This document shows positions 33,807 through 42,025 of a stretch of 64,000 nt of DNA, piece after piece. The notes beneath the pieces are model-generated. The model was not told the DNA's origin, did not search any database, and was given only the letters and a program-made list of their open reading frames with translations. The stretch is from Sulfuriflexus sp032250955. Lineage in GTDB: Bacteria; Pseudomonadota; Gammaproteobacteria; AKS1. The number at the start of each line of letters is the position of its first letter. Position 1 is the stretch's first letter. Made by a program: the position numbers and the translations under genes. The stretch lies in assembly GCF_032250955.1 (NCBI RefSeq), contig NZ_JAVVES010000003.1, positions 7,043-71,042 on the forward strand, read 5' to 3'.

Positions 33807-35792
33807 TTAAAGAACTGATTCAACGGCACTCACCACGTTTTCAACGGTGAAGCCAAATTCCTTGAACAACTCGCCGGCCGGGGCAGACTCACCGAAGTGG
33901 TCGATACCGACAACCGTATCTGCGTACTTGTACCAGCCGCCTGTTACCGCTGCCTCTACCGCAACCGTAGGGATTCCCTTTGTCAGCACCGAGGCGCGGT
34001 AAGCGTCATCCTGGGCTTCGAAGGCATCAACTGATGGCATTGAGACAACCCGAATCTGCTTGCCGCTCATGGCTTCGGCAGCGCCCATGGCCAGGGCCAC
34101 TTCGGAACCGGTCGCGATGATGATCGCATCTGGTGTGCCATCACAGTCCTTAAGAATGTAACCACCCTTGCTGATGGCGGCAATTTGCGCATCCGTACGA
34201 GTCTGATGTGGCAGACCCTGGCGTGAGAAGATCAGTGTTGAAGGACCATCCTTGCGCTCAATGGCCCGGGCCCAACAGACGGCGGACTCAACCGCATCAC
34301 AGGGACGCCATACTGCCATGTTCGGGATCATACGCAGGGTCGGGATCTGTTCAATCGGCTGGTGGGTCGGGCCGTCTTCACCCAGACCGATAGAGTCATG
34401 GGTAAATACAAAGATACTCTGAATCTTCATCAGGGCAGCCATGCGCAGGGCGTTACGGGCATATTCCGAGAACATCAGGAAGGTTGCACCGAACGGTATC
34501 AGGCCGCCGTGCAGGGTAATGCCGTTCATGATGGCTGACATACCAAATTCACGCACACCGTAGTTCACGTAGTTGGGAACCTCATTGCTGCACATCGGCT
34601 TGTAACCGGACCATTCGGTCAGGTTGGAACAACCCAGGTCAGCAGAGCCACCGAACAGTTCCGGCACTGCAGGTGAATATGCTTCAATCGCGGCCAGAGA
34701 GGCCTGGCGGGTAGCGGGGCTCTTGGCCTCGGCATTAACGCTGGCGATGTACTCGGCTGATCTGGTCGCCCAGTCTGCCGGCAGGTCACCCTTCATGCGA
34801 CGTTCAAACTCGGCCGCCAGCTCGGGGTATTCAGCCGCGTAGGCAGCGAACTTCTCGTTCCAGGCAGCTTCTGCAGCGGCGCCCTTCTCCTTCGCATCCC
34901 AGCCGTTATAGATATCGGCAGGGACTTCGAAAGGCCCGTGATCCCAGCCCAGCGCGGCCTTGGTCAGGTTGATTTCTTCGTCGCCCAGTGGCGCACCGTG
35001 ACAGGCATGGCTGCCGGCCTTGTTCGGGGAACCAAAACCGATCGTGGTCTTGCAGCAAATCATTGTTGGTTTGTCGGTCATGGCCTTGGCCGTCTCGATG
35101 GCCTTCTGAAGGGCACTCGGGTCATGGCCGTCCACATCCGGGATCACATGCCAGCCATAAGCCTCGAAACGCTTTGGCGTGTCGTCGGTAAACCAGCCCT
35201 CAACGTGACCATCGATGGAAATACCATTGTCATCCCAGAACGCAATCAGCTTGCCCAGGTTCAGGGTACCGGCGAGTGAACAGGCCTCATGCGAGATACC
35301 TTCCATCAAACAACCATCACCCAGGAATACATAGGTATGGTGATCGACAATGTCGTGACCCTTCTGGTTGAACTGGCCAGCCAAGGCCTTTTCGGCGATG
35401 GCCATGCCCACGCCATTGCTAATACCCTGGCCAAGTGGGCCGGTAGTCGTCTCAACACCCGGGGCATAACCATACTCGGGATGACCCGGCGTCTTTGAAT
35501 GCAGCTGGCGGAAATTTTTCAGGTCATCCATGCTCAGGTCGTAGCCGGTCAGGTGCAGCAAGGAATAGATAAGCATGGAGCCATGGCCATTTGACAGAAC
35601 GAAGCGGTCACGATCGGCCCAGCCTGGATTCGCCGGATTGTGCTGCATGTGGTCATTCCACAGCACTTCGGCAATGTCGGCCATACCCATAGGGGCGCCA
35701 GGGTGGCCGGAATTCGCTTTCTGTACGGCATCCATGCTCAGTGCGCGAATAGCGTTCGCAAGTTCACGACGGCTCGTTGTAGTTGATGACAT
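33807..35792 (-). CDS. cbbT: Transketolase
   Basis: Thiamine-diphosphate enzyme that moves two-carbon units in RuBP regeneration. The 661-residue length is usual. It has the N-terminal MDAVQKANSGHPGAPMGMAD motif, the ThDP motif beginning GDGCLMEGISHEACSLAG and ending in the metal ligand region WDDNGISIDG, and the pyrimidine-domain phrases FVFTHDSIGLGEDGPTHQPI (about 460). It is the first gene of the minus-strand tkt-gap-pgk-pyk-fba cluster; its ribosome site is AGAGGA. A long structured leader region lies upstream. Confidence 0.96.
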   Translation of the reverse strand: MSSTTTSRRELANAIRALSMDAVQKANSGHPGAPMGMADIAEVLWNDHMQHNPANPGWADRDRFVLSNGHGSMLIYSLLHLTGYDLSMDDLKNFRQLHSKTPGHPEYGYAPGVETTTGPLGQGISNGVGMAIAEKALAGQFNQKGHDIVDHHTYVFLGDGCLMEGISHEACSLAGTLNLGKLIAFWDDNGISIDGHVEGWFTDDTPKRFEAYGWHVIPDVDGHDPSALQKAIETAKAMTDKPTMICCKTTIGFGSPNKAGSHACHGAPLGDEEINLTKAALGWDHGPFEVPADIYNGWDAKEKGAAAEAAWNEKFAAYAAEYPELAAEFERRMKGDLPADWATRSAEYIASVNAEAKSPATRQASLAAIEAYSPAVPELFGGSADLGCSNLTEWSGYKPMCSNEVPNYVNYGVREFGMSAIMNGITLHGGLIPFGATFLMFSEYARNALRMAALMKIQSIFVFTHDSIGLGEDGPTHQPIEQIPTLRMIPNMAVWRPCDAVESAVCWARAIERKDGPSTLIFSRQGLPHQTRTDAQIAAISKGGYILKDCDGTPDAIIIATGSEVALAMGAAEAMSGKQIRVVSMPSVDAFEAQDDAYRASVLTKGIPTVAVEAAVTGGWYKYADTVVGIDHFGESAPAGELFKEFGFTVENVVSAVESVL

Positions 35793-35959
35793 ACCAGAGT
35801 CCTCTCTTTTTTACTTAAAGTTAAAGTTGTAAAAACTGTTGTTCCCCATGACCCCCTCGGGGATATCACGGACTAAATTCATCTCCTGACCCTGTTACCT
35901 GTATTAACACAGGATAAAGTCTCCCCGGCCGACCGCCAGCGGACGTCAGAAATGGGGTT

Positions 35960-36112
35960 AGAACATTGGGTACTCTCGGGCCCCACAGGGCTGGTGCCAG
36001 GTTTTTCTGGAGCCGTCGTCCGGAGTTAAGGGACGTATTCTCGCTTACCTGCCCGGGCGGGGCAATACTCGAAGCAAAATAAGTCTGGGGCACCGGGCAT
36101 CATTATCTTTTT
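35960..36112 (-). ncRNA. Candidate structured RNA, possibly 6S-like
   Basis: The 577-base gap upstream of tkt (35793-36369) has no credible ORF. On the minus strand it contains GGTGCCCCAGACTTATTTTG, a hairpin GCCC/GGGC near 36052-36064, CCCTTAACTCCGGACGACGG (36033-36014), a CCAG/CTGG hairpin, and CAGCCCTGTGGGGCCCGAGA. The order and wording resemble recalled 6S RNA features (CCTTAA...CGACGAC, then CAGCCTGCGG...TCTCGG). In many alphaproteobacteria 6S RNA lies near tkt. The terminal stem is poor, so this may instead be a structured tkt leader. A GATAAT box lies at 36107-36102. The plus-strand part 36119-36369 shows nothing recognisable. Confidence 0.35.
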
Positions 36113-36369
36113 TTTCAACAAGTTAGGTGTGCCGCGTCAATGGCCGTATAAAGAGATATGATGGATAATTGCCAGGCCAGCAGCTGAATCAGACTCCTGA
36201 CCTCATTCATGTCGGCCAGGCCGCGAAGAAAGCAGTCCGAAACCCTGATATCGCCTTGCAAAACAGACTGGTTGATGACTACACTTTTCGTACAACGTGA
36301 ACAATTATAATCTTCCCGCAGATGGCAGGATAACTACTGCAACTCACCACAGGAACGATTTACAAAATC

Positions 36370-37203
36370 ATGAATAATGCCATATTTTCAATATGTTACA
36401 ATAAGTTTTGCCCTTTGTTTCGGGGTTTTCTGGTCGCTGTTACGTTCGGCATTTTTGCCCCCGTCACCCAGGCAGGGGAATATACCTTCGTGGTGCAGCC
36501 CATCTTGCCCGCCGAGCAGACCAAAGAGGCCTTCTTGCCGCTCACCCAATACCTTTCAAGACAAACAGGACACGATATCAAGCTGGTCACTTCGATCAAT
36601 TTTCTGAGTTACTGGGAAACCATGAAAAAAAATACCCAGTATGACCTTGTTCTGGACGCCGCCCATCTGACCGCCTATCGCGTTAAGCGCATGGGTTATA
36701 ACGTGCTGGCCAAACGTGCCGATGCCGTATCCTACACGCTGGTTACCGGTGAGAATGCCGACGTTCTCGAGCCGGAGGAACTCATTGGTAAATCCATCGC
36801 CTCCATCGGCTCCCCGAGTCTTGGCATGTTACGCGTCGAAGAAATGTTTCCCAACCCGCTCCGCCAGCCGGTCATCATCGAGGTCAATAACTCGGTTGAC
36901 TCGATCAAAAAGGTCATTGAAGGCAAGGCCGTTGGCGCCATGGTGCCAACGCCACTGGTTGGACAGTATCCACAGCTGATAACCGTGACGACTACCGAAC
37001 AGGTTCCGCATACCGCCATTTCTGCTTCATCTTCCGTGCCAGCGGACGTGCAGAATGCTATCCGTAAGGCCCTGCTTGACGCCAGCAAAACCGAGGCCGG
37101 TCAGCAAATGCTCAGCGCCATTAACTTCCCTTCCTTTGAGGCCGCCACGAATGAACAATACAATGGCTATGAATCATTACTGGAAGGTGTTTGGGGCTAT
37201 TGA
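36370..37203 (+). CDS. PhnD-like periplasmic phosphate/phosphonate-binding protein
   Basis: A 277-residue exported solute-binding protein with a signal peptide (FLVAVTFGIFAPVTQAG) and a type-2 periplasmic fold of the PhnD/PF12974 group: YTFVVQPILPAEQTKEAFLP at the start, DLVLDAAHLTAYRV in the hinge region, and SIASIGSPSLGMLRVEE. No ABC permease or ATPase gene is beside it. Solo PhnD-like proteins also serve as sensor inputs, so a transport role is not certain. It lies between the tkt promoter region and metK on the plus strand. Confidence 0.8.
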   Translation: MNNAIFSICYNKFCPLFRGFLVAVTFGIFAPVTQAGEYTFVVQPILPAEQTKEAFLPLTQYLSRQTGHDIKLVTSINFLSYWETMKKNTQYDLVLDAAHLTAYRVKRMGYNVLAKRADAVSYTLVTGENADVLEPEELIGKSIASIGSPSLGMLRVEEMFPNPLRQPVIIEVNNSVDSIKKVIEGKAVGAMVPTPLVGQYPQLITVTTTEQVPHTAISASSSVPADVQNAIRKALLDASKTEAGQQMLSAINFPSFEAATNEQYNGYESLLEGVWGY

Positions 37204-37340
37204 TCAACAGGCCGCTCTCTGTTGCTCACCGCGGCGAAAAGGCGCTGGCGCTGTCTCGTCTCTCACTCTTTCAGCCGTCTGCAGATAAATAACCCCTGCA
37301 AGCAGCCTTGTTTAATTAACAATTGTTTAAACCTTCCACT

Positions 37341-37368
37341 TTGACTTCTCTGCCGTTGCCCTTATAAT
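37341..37368 (+). promoter_or_regulatory. Sigma70 promoter of metK
   Basis: TTGACT (37341-37346) and TATAAT (37363-37368) with a 16-base spacer. Transcription would start near 37375-37380, immediately before the SAM-II aptamer, which supports both assignments. Confidence 0.8.
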
Positions 37369-37380
37369 CTATTCCAGTAC

Positions 37381-37431
37381 AGCGCTGATTTGAATTCAGA
37401 TTGCGGGCGCTTAATAAATACGGCTAAAGCG
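37381..37431 (+). promoter_or_regulatory. SAM-II riboswitch
   Basis: The RNA reads GCGCTGATTT, then ATTGCGGGCGC, TTAATAAATA and GGCTAAAG. These match, in order, the SAM-II core GCGCUGAUUU...AUUGC..GCGC...AUAAAU..GCUAAA, with P1 formed by GCGC (37382-37385) and GCGC (37407-37410). The downstream strand CTAAAGCG (37424-37431) is complementary to CGCTTTAG (37457-37464) in the terminator, giving an alternative antiterminator. SAM binding should hold GCTAAA in the pseudoknot and favour termination. SAM-II is mainly known from alphaproteobacteria. Confidence 0.88.
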
Positions 37432-37452
37432 ACGTGGTGACCAACATTCCCG

Positions 37453-37485
37453 AACCCGCTTTAGTCCAGCTGAAGCGGGTTTTTT
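37453..37485 (+). terminator. Riboswitch-controlled terminator upstream of metK
   Basis: AACCCGCTT (37453-37461) and AAGCGGGTT (37473-37481) form a 9-bp stem followed by T residues to 37485. It lies 18 bases before the metK ATG and overlaps the antiterminator partner strand. Confidence 0.85.
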
Positions 37486-37503
37486 AATGAGGAATACACA
37501 ATA

Positions 37504-38661
37504 ATGAGCGAACATCTCTTCACCTCCGAATCGGTTTCGGAAGGCCATCCGGACAAGGTCGCTGATCAGATTTCCGACGCCATTCTCGATGCTATCCTTG
37601 AGCAAGACGCAAAAGCTCGTGTTGCCTGTGAGACCCTGGTCACAACCGGCATGGCCATGATTGCCGGCGAGATCACCACCAGTGCCTGGGTCGATATGCC
37701 CGAGGTTGTCCGTCAGACCATTAAAGAGATCGGTTACAACAGTTCCGAAATGGGCTTCGACTGGGAATCCTGCGCGGTCATGACCTCTATAGATAAACAA
37801 TCCGCCGATATCGCCATGGGTGTGGATGAAAGCGAAGATCATGAACAGGGCGCCGGCGATCAGGGCATGATGTTCGGTTATGCCTCGAACGAAACCGACG
37901 TATTAATGCCGGCACCGATTGCCTACGCGCACCGCCTGGTTCGCCGCCAGGCTGAAGTCCGCAAGAACGGCCAGCTAGCCTGGTTACGCCCGGATGCCAA
38001 GAGCCAGATCACTATGCGCTATGAAGATGGCAAGCCGGTCGCTGTCGATGCCGTCGTCTTGTCGACCCAGCATACCGAGGACATTCAACAAAAGGCGCTG
38101 CAGGAAGCCATTATGGAAGAGGTCATCAAGCCGGTCCTGCCCGCGGAATGGCTGCATGCCGATACGCAGTACCACATCAACCCCACCGGCCGCTTCGTGA
38201 TCGGTGGCCCGGTCGGTGACTGTGGACTGACCGGGCGCAAGATTATTGTTGATACCTATGGCGGCATGGCTCGTCACGGTGGTGGCGCCTTCTCTGGCAA
38301 GGATCCGACCAAGGTCGACCGTTCCGCCGCCTATGCAACCCGCTATGTCGCCAAGAATATCGTTGCGGCCGGCATCGCGGATCGCTGTGAGATCCAGGTC
38401 TCGTATGCCATCGGAGTGGCCAATCCGACCTCTGTGCGCGTTGAGACATTTGGCACCGGCAAGATCAGTGAGGCGCGTATTATCCAGCTGATCAATGGAC
38501 ACTTTGACCTGCGGCCGCGCGGTATTGTCAGCATGCTCGATCTGCTTCGCCCGATCTATCGCCATACCGCTGCCTACGGTCACTTTGGCCGTGACGATAT
38601 CGACCTGCCATGGGAACGTACCGACAAGGCCGAGGCACTGAAAGACGCAGCCGGTCTTTAA
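37504..38661 (+). CDS. metK: S-adenosylmethionine synthetase
   Basis: Makes SAM from methionine and ATP. The 385-residue protein contains LFTSESVSEGHPDKVADQIS at the N-terminus, the signature GAGDQGMMFGYA (about 117-128), and the P-loop-like GGGAFSGKDPTKVDRSAAY (about 259-277). A GAGG site precedes the ATG at 37504. It is transcribed from a promoter with a SAM-II riboswitch and terminator, a feedback loop by its own product. ahcY and metF follow on the same strand. Confidence 0.97.
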   Translation: MSEHLFTSESVSEGHPDKVADQISDAILDAILEQDAKARVACETLVTTGMAMIAGEITTSAWVDMPEVVRQTIKEIGYNSSEMGFDWESCAVMTSIDKQSADIAMGVDESEDHEQGAGDQGMMFGYASNETDVLMPAPIAYAHRLVRRQAEVRKNGQLAWLRPDAKSQITMRYEDGKPVAVDAVVLSTQHTEDIQQKALQEAIMEEVIKPVLPAEWLHADTQYHINPTGRFVIGGPVGDCGLTGRKIIVDTYGGMARHGGGAFSGKDPTKVDRSAAYATRYVAKNIVAAGIADRCEIQVSYAIGVANPTSVRVETFGTGKISEARIIQLINGHFDLRPRGIVSMLDLLRPIYRHTAAYGHFGRDDIDLPWERTDKAEALKDAAGL

Positions 38662-38706
38662 GTTGGCTAATAAATAAGCTATAGGCTATTCTTTTATCCC
38701 CCTGTC

Positions 38707-38774
38707 AACCTGAGGGACGCTGCAGCGATAATTCTCGCCAGGCTCGGGTTAATAGTTACAGCAGAACGGCGTCC
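38707..38774 (+). promoter_or_regulatory. S-adenosylhomocysteine (SAH) riboswitch
   Basis: P1 pairs AACCTGAG (38707-38714) with CTCGGGTT (38743-38750). The pseudoknot stem P4 pairs GGACGC (38715-38720) with GCGTCC (38769-38774). The conserved TGCAGCGA and CCAGGCTCG segments of the SAH aptamer lie between. It is 29 bases before the ahcY start, with no terminator between, so ligand binding probably frees translation by exposing the AAGGAGG site. SAH switches turn genes on when SAH builds up. Confidence 0.9.
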
Positions 38775-38803
38775 ACCGACTTTGAACCTTGAAGGAGGTA
38801 GAC

Positions 38804-40225
38804 ATGAACGCAGTCGTTGATCCAGGTTTTACTGATTACAAAGTGGCCGATATTGCCCTGGCCGAATGGGGCCACAAGGAAATCGCCATCGCCGAGGTAG
38901 AAATGCCGGGCCTGATGGCTATCCGCGAAGAGTACAAGGACGAACAGCCGCTCAAGGGCGCCCGCATCATGGGTAGCCTGCACATGACCATCCAGACCGC
39001 CGTCCTCATCGAGACCCTGGTTGCCCTCGGTGCCGAGGTCCGCTGGGTATCCTGTAACATCTTCTCGACCCAGGACCATGCGGCCGCGGCCATTGCCGCC
39101 CAGGGTATCCCTGTTTTTGCCTGGAAGGGTGAGACCGTCGAGGAATACTGGTGGTGTACCGAGCAGGCCTTCAACTGGCCGGATGGTCAGCTGCCAAACA
39201 TGATCCTCGATGACGGTGGCGATGCCACCCTGCTCGTCCACAAGGGTGCGCAGTTCGAAGCAGAAGGTGCTGTACCGGATTCTAAGAAGGGTGATAATGA
39301 AGAATGGGTAGCCATCCTGGATGTGCTGCGCCGCAATCTCGATCTGAACCCGACCAAATGGCGCGACATTGCCAAAAGTATCCGTGGCGTCACCGAAGAA
39401 ACGACCACCGGCGTGCATCGTCTCTACCAGATGATGGAAGACGGTGAACTGCTATTCCCGGCAATGAACGTCAACGACTCGGTGACCAAGTCCAAGTTCG
39501 ATAACCTGTACGGTTGCCGTGAGTCCCTGCTTGACGGTATCAAGCGCGCCACCGACGTTATGATCGCCGGCAAAATCTGTGTCGTACTTGGCTATGGTGA
39601 TGTCGGCAAGGGTTGTGCACAGGCCTTCCGCGGCATGGGTGCCACCGTGTGGGTAACCGAAATCGACCCGATCTGCGCCCTGCAGGCGGCAATGGAAGGT
39701 TACCGCATCGTCAACATGGATGATGCCTGCAAGGACGGCGATATCTTCGTCACCACAACAGGTAACGTCAATGTTATCGACCATCACCATATGACCGCGA
39801 TGAAGAACCAGGCGATTGTCTGCAACATTGGCCACTTCGATTCCGAGATCAACATTGCCTCCCTGGAAAAATACGAATGGGAAGAGATCAAGCCACAGGT
39901 TGACCATGTCATCTTCCCGGATGGCAAGAAGATCATCGTACTTGCCAAGGGACGCCTGGTGAACCTTGGTTGTGCAACCGGTCATCCGAGCTTCGTCATG
40001 TCGGCCTCGTTTACCAACCAGGTTATGGCCCAGATCGAGTTCTTCAAGCATGCCGAAAACTACAAGAACGAGGTTTACGTGCTGCCCAAACTACTCGACG
40101 AGAAAGTGGCGCGCCTGCACCTTGAAAAGATCGGCGCCAATCTGACACCACTGACCAAAGAACAGGCCGAGTACATCGGTGTGGCGGCAGACGGTCCTTA
40201 CAAGACGGACCATTATCGTTACTAA
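38804..40225 (+). CDS. ahcY: S-adenosylhomocysteine hydrolase
   Basis: NAD-dependent enzyme that splits SAH into adenosine and homocysteine, keeping methylation unblocked. The 473-residue protein starts at 38804 behind AAGGAGG; an in-frame TTG at 38789 overlaps that site and is rejected. Landmarks include GARIMGSLHMTIQTAVLIET, SCNIFSTQDHAAAA, the NAD-binding GYGDVGKGCAQAF (about 263-275), and the C-terminal PDGPYKTDHYRY-type ending (ADGPYKTDHYRY). It is controlled by the SAH riboswitch directly upstream. Confidence 0.97.
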   Translation: MNAVVDPGFTDYKVADIALAEWGHKEIAIAEVEMPGLMAIREEYKDEQPLKGARIMGSLHMTIQTAVLIETLVALGAEVRWVSCNIFSTQDHAAAAIAAQGIPVFAWKGETVEEYWWCTEQAFNWPDGQLPNMILDDGGDATLLVHKGAQFEAEGAVPDSKKGDNEEWVAILDVLRRNLDLNPTKWRDIAKSIRGVTEETTTGVHRLYQMMEDGELLFPAMNVNDSVTKSKFDNLYGCRESLLDGIKRATDVMIAGKICVVLGYGDVGKGCAQAFRGMGATVWVTEIDPICALQAAMEGYRIVNMDDACKDGDIFVTTTGNVNVIDHHHMTAMKNQAIVCNIGHFDSEINIASLEKYEWEEIKPQVDHVIFPDGKKIIVLAKGRLVNLGCATGHPSFVMSASFTNQVMAQIEFFKHAENYKNEVYVLPKLLDEKVARLHLEKIGANLTPLTKEQAEYIGVAADGPYKTDHYRY

Positions 40226-40245
40226 TCCAGACCTTTGTAAAACGC

Positions 40246-40297
40246 GCAAAGTGTCGCGCTTGTGCAGGTATGCACGCCGCGACACTTTGCGTTCTTT
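40246..40297 (+). terminator. Strong terminator between ahcY and metF
   Basis: GCAAAGTGTCGCG (40246-40258) pairs with CGCGACACTTTGC (40278-40290), with a smaller GTGCA/TGCAC hairpin inside, then GTTCTTTT. It ends ahcY transcripts; metF then needs readthrough or its own promoter. Confidence 0.8.
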
Positions 40298-40326
40298 TAC
40301 CAAACAATGGTAGCTCGTGAAAAAAC

Positions 40327-41166
40327 ATGACTGAGAATATATCCAGGATATACAGCTGCGAGTTCTTCCCGCCCAAGACCGCGGCAGGCAAAGAAAATCT
40401 GGACGCTGCCCTGACTGACTTCAAGCAGTTTGATTTCAGTTATATCTCCTGCACCTATGGTGCCGGCGGCACCACCCAGGAAGGCACTTACGATACAATT
40501 CAGCAAATCATGCAACACGGCTTTGCCGCCGCACCGCATATCACCTGTATCGGTTCAACCAGGGAAAAGATTGCCAGCCTGCTACAGCAATACAAGGAGG
40601 CGGGGGTTTCGCGCATTGTCGCGCTGCGCGGGGATCTGCCGGAAGGCATGGATGACCCGGGTGAGTTCTGCTATGCGAATGAACTGGTCGAGTTCATTCG
40701 CCATGAGACCGGTGACCACTTCCATATCGAGGTCGCGGCCTATCCGGAGATGCACCCGCAATCAACCAGCATGCAGGATGATTTACTGCACTTTGCCCGC
40801 AAGATCGAGGCCGGTGCGAATGCCGCTATCACGCAATATTTCTACAATGTCGATGCCTGGGTACGTTTTGTGGAAGATAGCGAGCGTCTGGGCATCACGA
40901 TCCCGATCATTCCCGGCATTATGCCGATTACCAACTACAAGCAACTGGCACGTTTTTCTGCCGGTTGTGGTGCTGAAATCCCGCGCTGGATCAGGACCCG
41001 ACTGGAAGGCTATGGTGAAGACCTGGACTCGATCCGTGCCTTCGGTTTTGAAGTGACCCTGCAACTGTGTGAACAGTTACTCGAAGCCGGGGCACCGGGG
41101 CTGCACTTCTACTCCATGAACCGTGCGGAACCGACGGTCAGTTTGTTAAAGGAGCTCGGACTCTGA
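40327..41166 (+). CDS. metF: 5,10-methylenetetrahydrofolate reductase
   Basis: Flavoprotein producing 5-methyl-THF, the methyl donor for methionine synthesis, so it completes the methyl cycle with metK and ahcY. The 279-residue protein has SCEFFPPKTAAGKENL, SCTYGAGGTTQEGT (residues about 41-54), IVALRGDLPEG, and ITQYFYNVDAWVRFVED. The ATG at 40327 has no strong purine site, and it follows the terminator by 30 bases. The closing residues are YSMNRAEPTVSLLKELGL, usual for MetF. Confidence 0.95.
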   Translation: MTENISRIYSCEFFPPKTAAGKENLDAALTDFKQFDFSYISCTYGAGGTTQEGTYDTIQQIMQHGFAAAPHITCIGSTREKIASLLQQYKEAGVSRIVALRGDLPEGMDDPGEFCYANELVEFIRHETGDHFHIEVAAYPEMHPQSTSMQDDLLHFARKIEAGANAAITQYFYNVDAWVRFVEDSERLGITIPIIPGIMPITNYKQLARFSAGCGAEIPRWIRTRLEGYGEDLDSIRAFGFEVTLQLCEQLLEAGAPGLHFYSMNRAEPTVSLLKELGL

Positions 41167-41190
41167 TAGGTGCAAATGGTTGGGAGTCTG

Positions 41191-41250
41191 CTCACAGAAC
41201 CCTTCGGGTTCATTGTGAGTATCCTAACCATCTCCGATTGTTCAGGGCAA
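41191..41250. repeat. Solitary copy of the double-hairpin repeat
   Basis: A type-1 hairpin (41191-41219, inner arms GAACCC/GGGTTC with a TTC loop, outer CTCAC/GTGAG) is joined by two bases to a type-2 hairpin (41222-41247, AACCATCTCCGATTGTT core) and the trailing CAA. It is the same unit as 25581-25640 and 25790-25851, 15 kb away. It lies between metF and rsmE and may end the metF message. It is followed by short AATCATCAATC-like direct repeats up to 41282. Confidence 0.78.
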
Positions 41251-41284
41251 ATCATCAATCCGCAATCATAAATCATCAATCTCT

Positions 41285-42016
41285 ATGAGAGTCTCCCGCC
41301 TCTTCATTGATATCCCCTTGCAGACAGGCGCAACTGTCTCGCTCGAGGCTGAACGACTGAATTATGTCGCCCGTGTCCTGCGCCTCAAGCCAGGGGCGGA
41401 ACTTACCGTGTTTAATGGGCAAGGTGGCGAGTACGCGGCCCAACTGGCATCGGTCAGCAAACGCCGCGCCGAGTTGATTGTTGGCGCCTTCAATAATCGT
41501 GACCGTGAGTCCCCCCTTGACCTGAGCCTGGTACAGGGTATCTCACGCGGCGAGCGGATGGACTATACGATTCAAAAGGCCACTGAACTGGGCATCAGCC
41601 GCATCGTCCCGGTCTTTACCCAACGGAGCATGGTGTCACTGGAGGGAGCGAGACTGGCGAAACGCCTGCAACACTGGCAAGGCATCGTTCGCAGTGCCTG
41701 TGAACAGTGTGGCCGTAACCATGTGCCTGTCGTCGAAGCCGCCCTGTCCCTGCCCGAATACCTTGAACAGGAGAACGTGGGCAACAAACTCCTGCTGGAC
41801 CCGTTGGCCGAGACGGGCCTGACTACCCTGCCGCCGCCCGGCGGCAGGACGCACTTGCTCATTGGTCCGGAAGGCGGGCTCGGGGATCAGGAACGTGTAC
41901 TTGCACACGCAAACGGCTACATGGGTATTCGACTCGGGCCGCGTGTGTTGCGCACGGAAACTGCCGCAGTAGCCTGTATTGCTGCTCTACAGACCTTGTG
42001 GGGCGACCTGCATTAG
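41285..42016 (+). CDS. rsmE: 16S rRNA m3U1498 methyltransferase
   Basis: SPOUT-class methyltransferase that modifies U1498 of 16S rRNA. The 243-residue protein opens MRVSRLFIDIPLQTGATVSL with a PUA-like N-terminal domain, followed by GISRGERMDYTIQKATELGI, the SERSxx-type segment VFTQRSMVSLEG, and the SAM knot LIGPEGGLGDQE plus LGPRVLRTETAAVACIAALQ. Its end is 10 bases from the convergent chpC gene. In Pseudomonas the gene also often lies near gshB and metabolic neighbours. Confidence 0.94.
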   Translation: MRVSRLFIDIPLQTGATVSLEAERLNYVARVLRLKPGAELTVFNGQGGEYAAQLASVSKRRAELIVGAFNNRDRESPLDLSLVQGISRGERMDYTIQKATELGISRIVPVFTQRSMVSLEGARLAKRLQHWQGIVRSACEQCGRNHVPVVEAALSLPEYLEQENVGNKLLLDPLAETGLTTLPPPGGRTHLLIGPEGGLGDQERVLAHANGYMGIRLGPRVLRTETAAVACIAALQTLWGDLH

Positions 42017-42025
42017 CCACGGCGG

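Noticed and set aside
35866..36093. A 75-codon open frame on the minus strand upstream of tkt
   Set aside because: Coincides with the structured RNA region; Pro/Gly-rich translation with no family resemblance and no ribosome site.
36061..36118. Plus-strand terminator before the T-run at 36109-36116
   Set aside because: The T-run is not preceded by an adjacent stem; the GCCCGG/CCGGGC pairing spans too long a loop.
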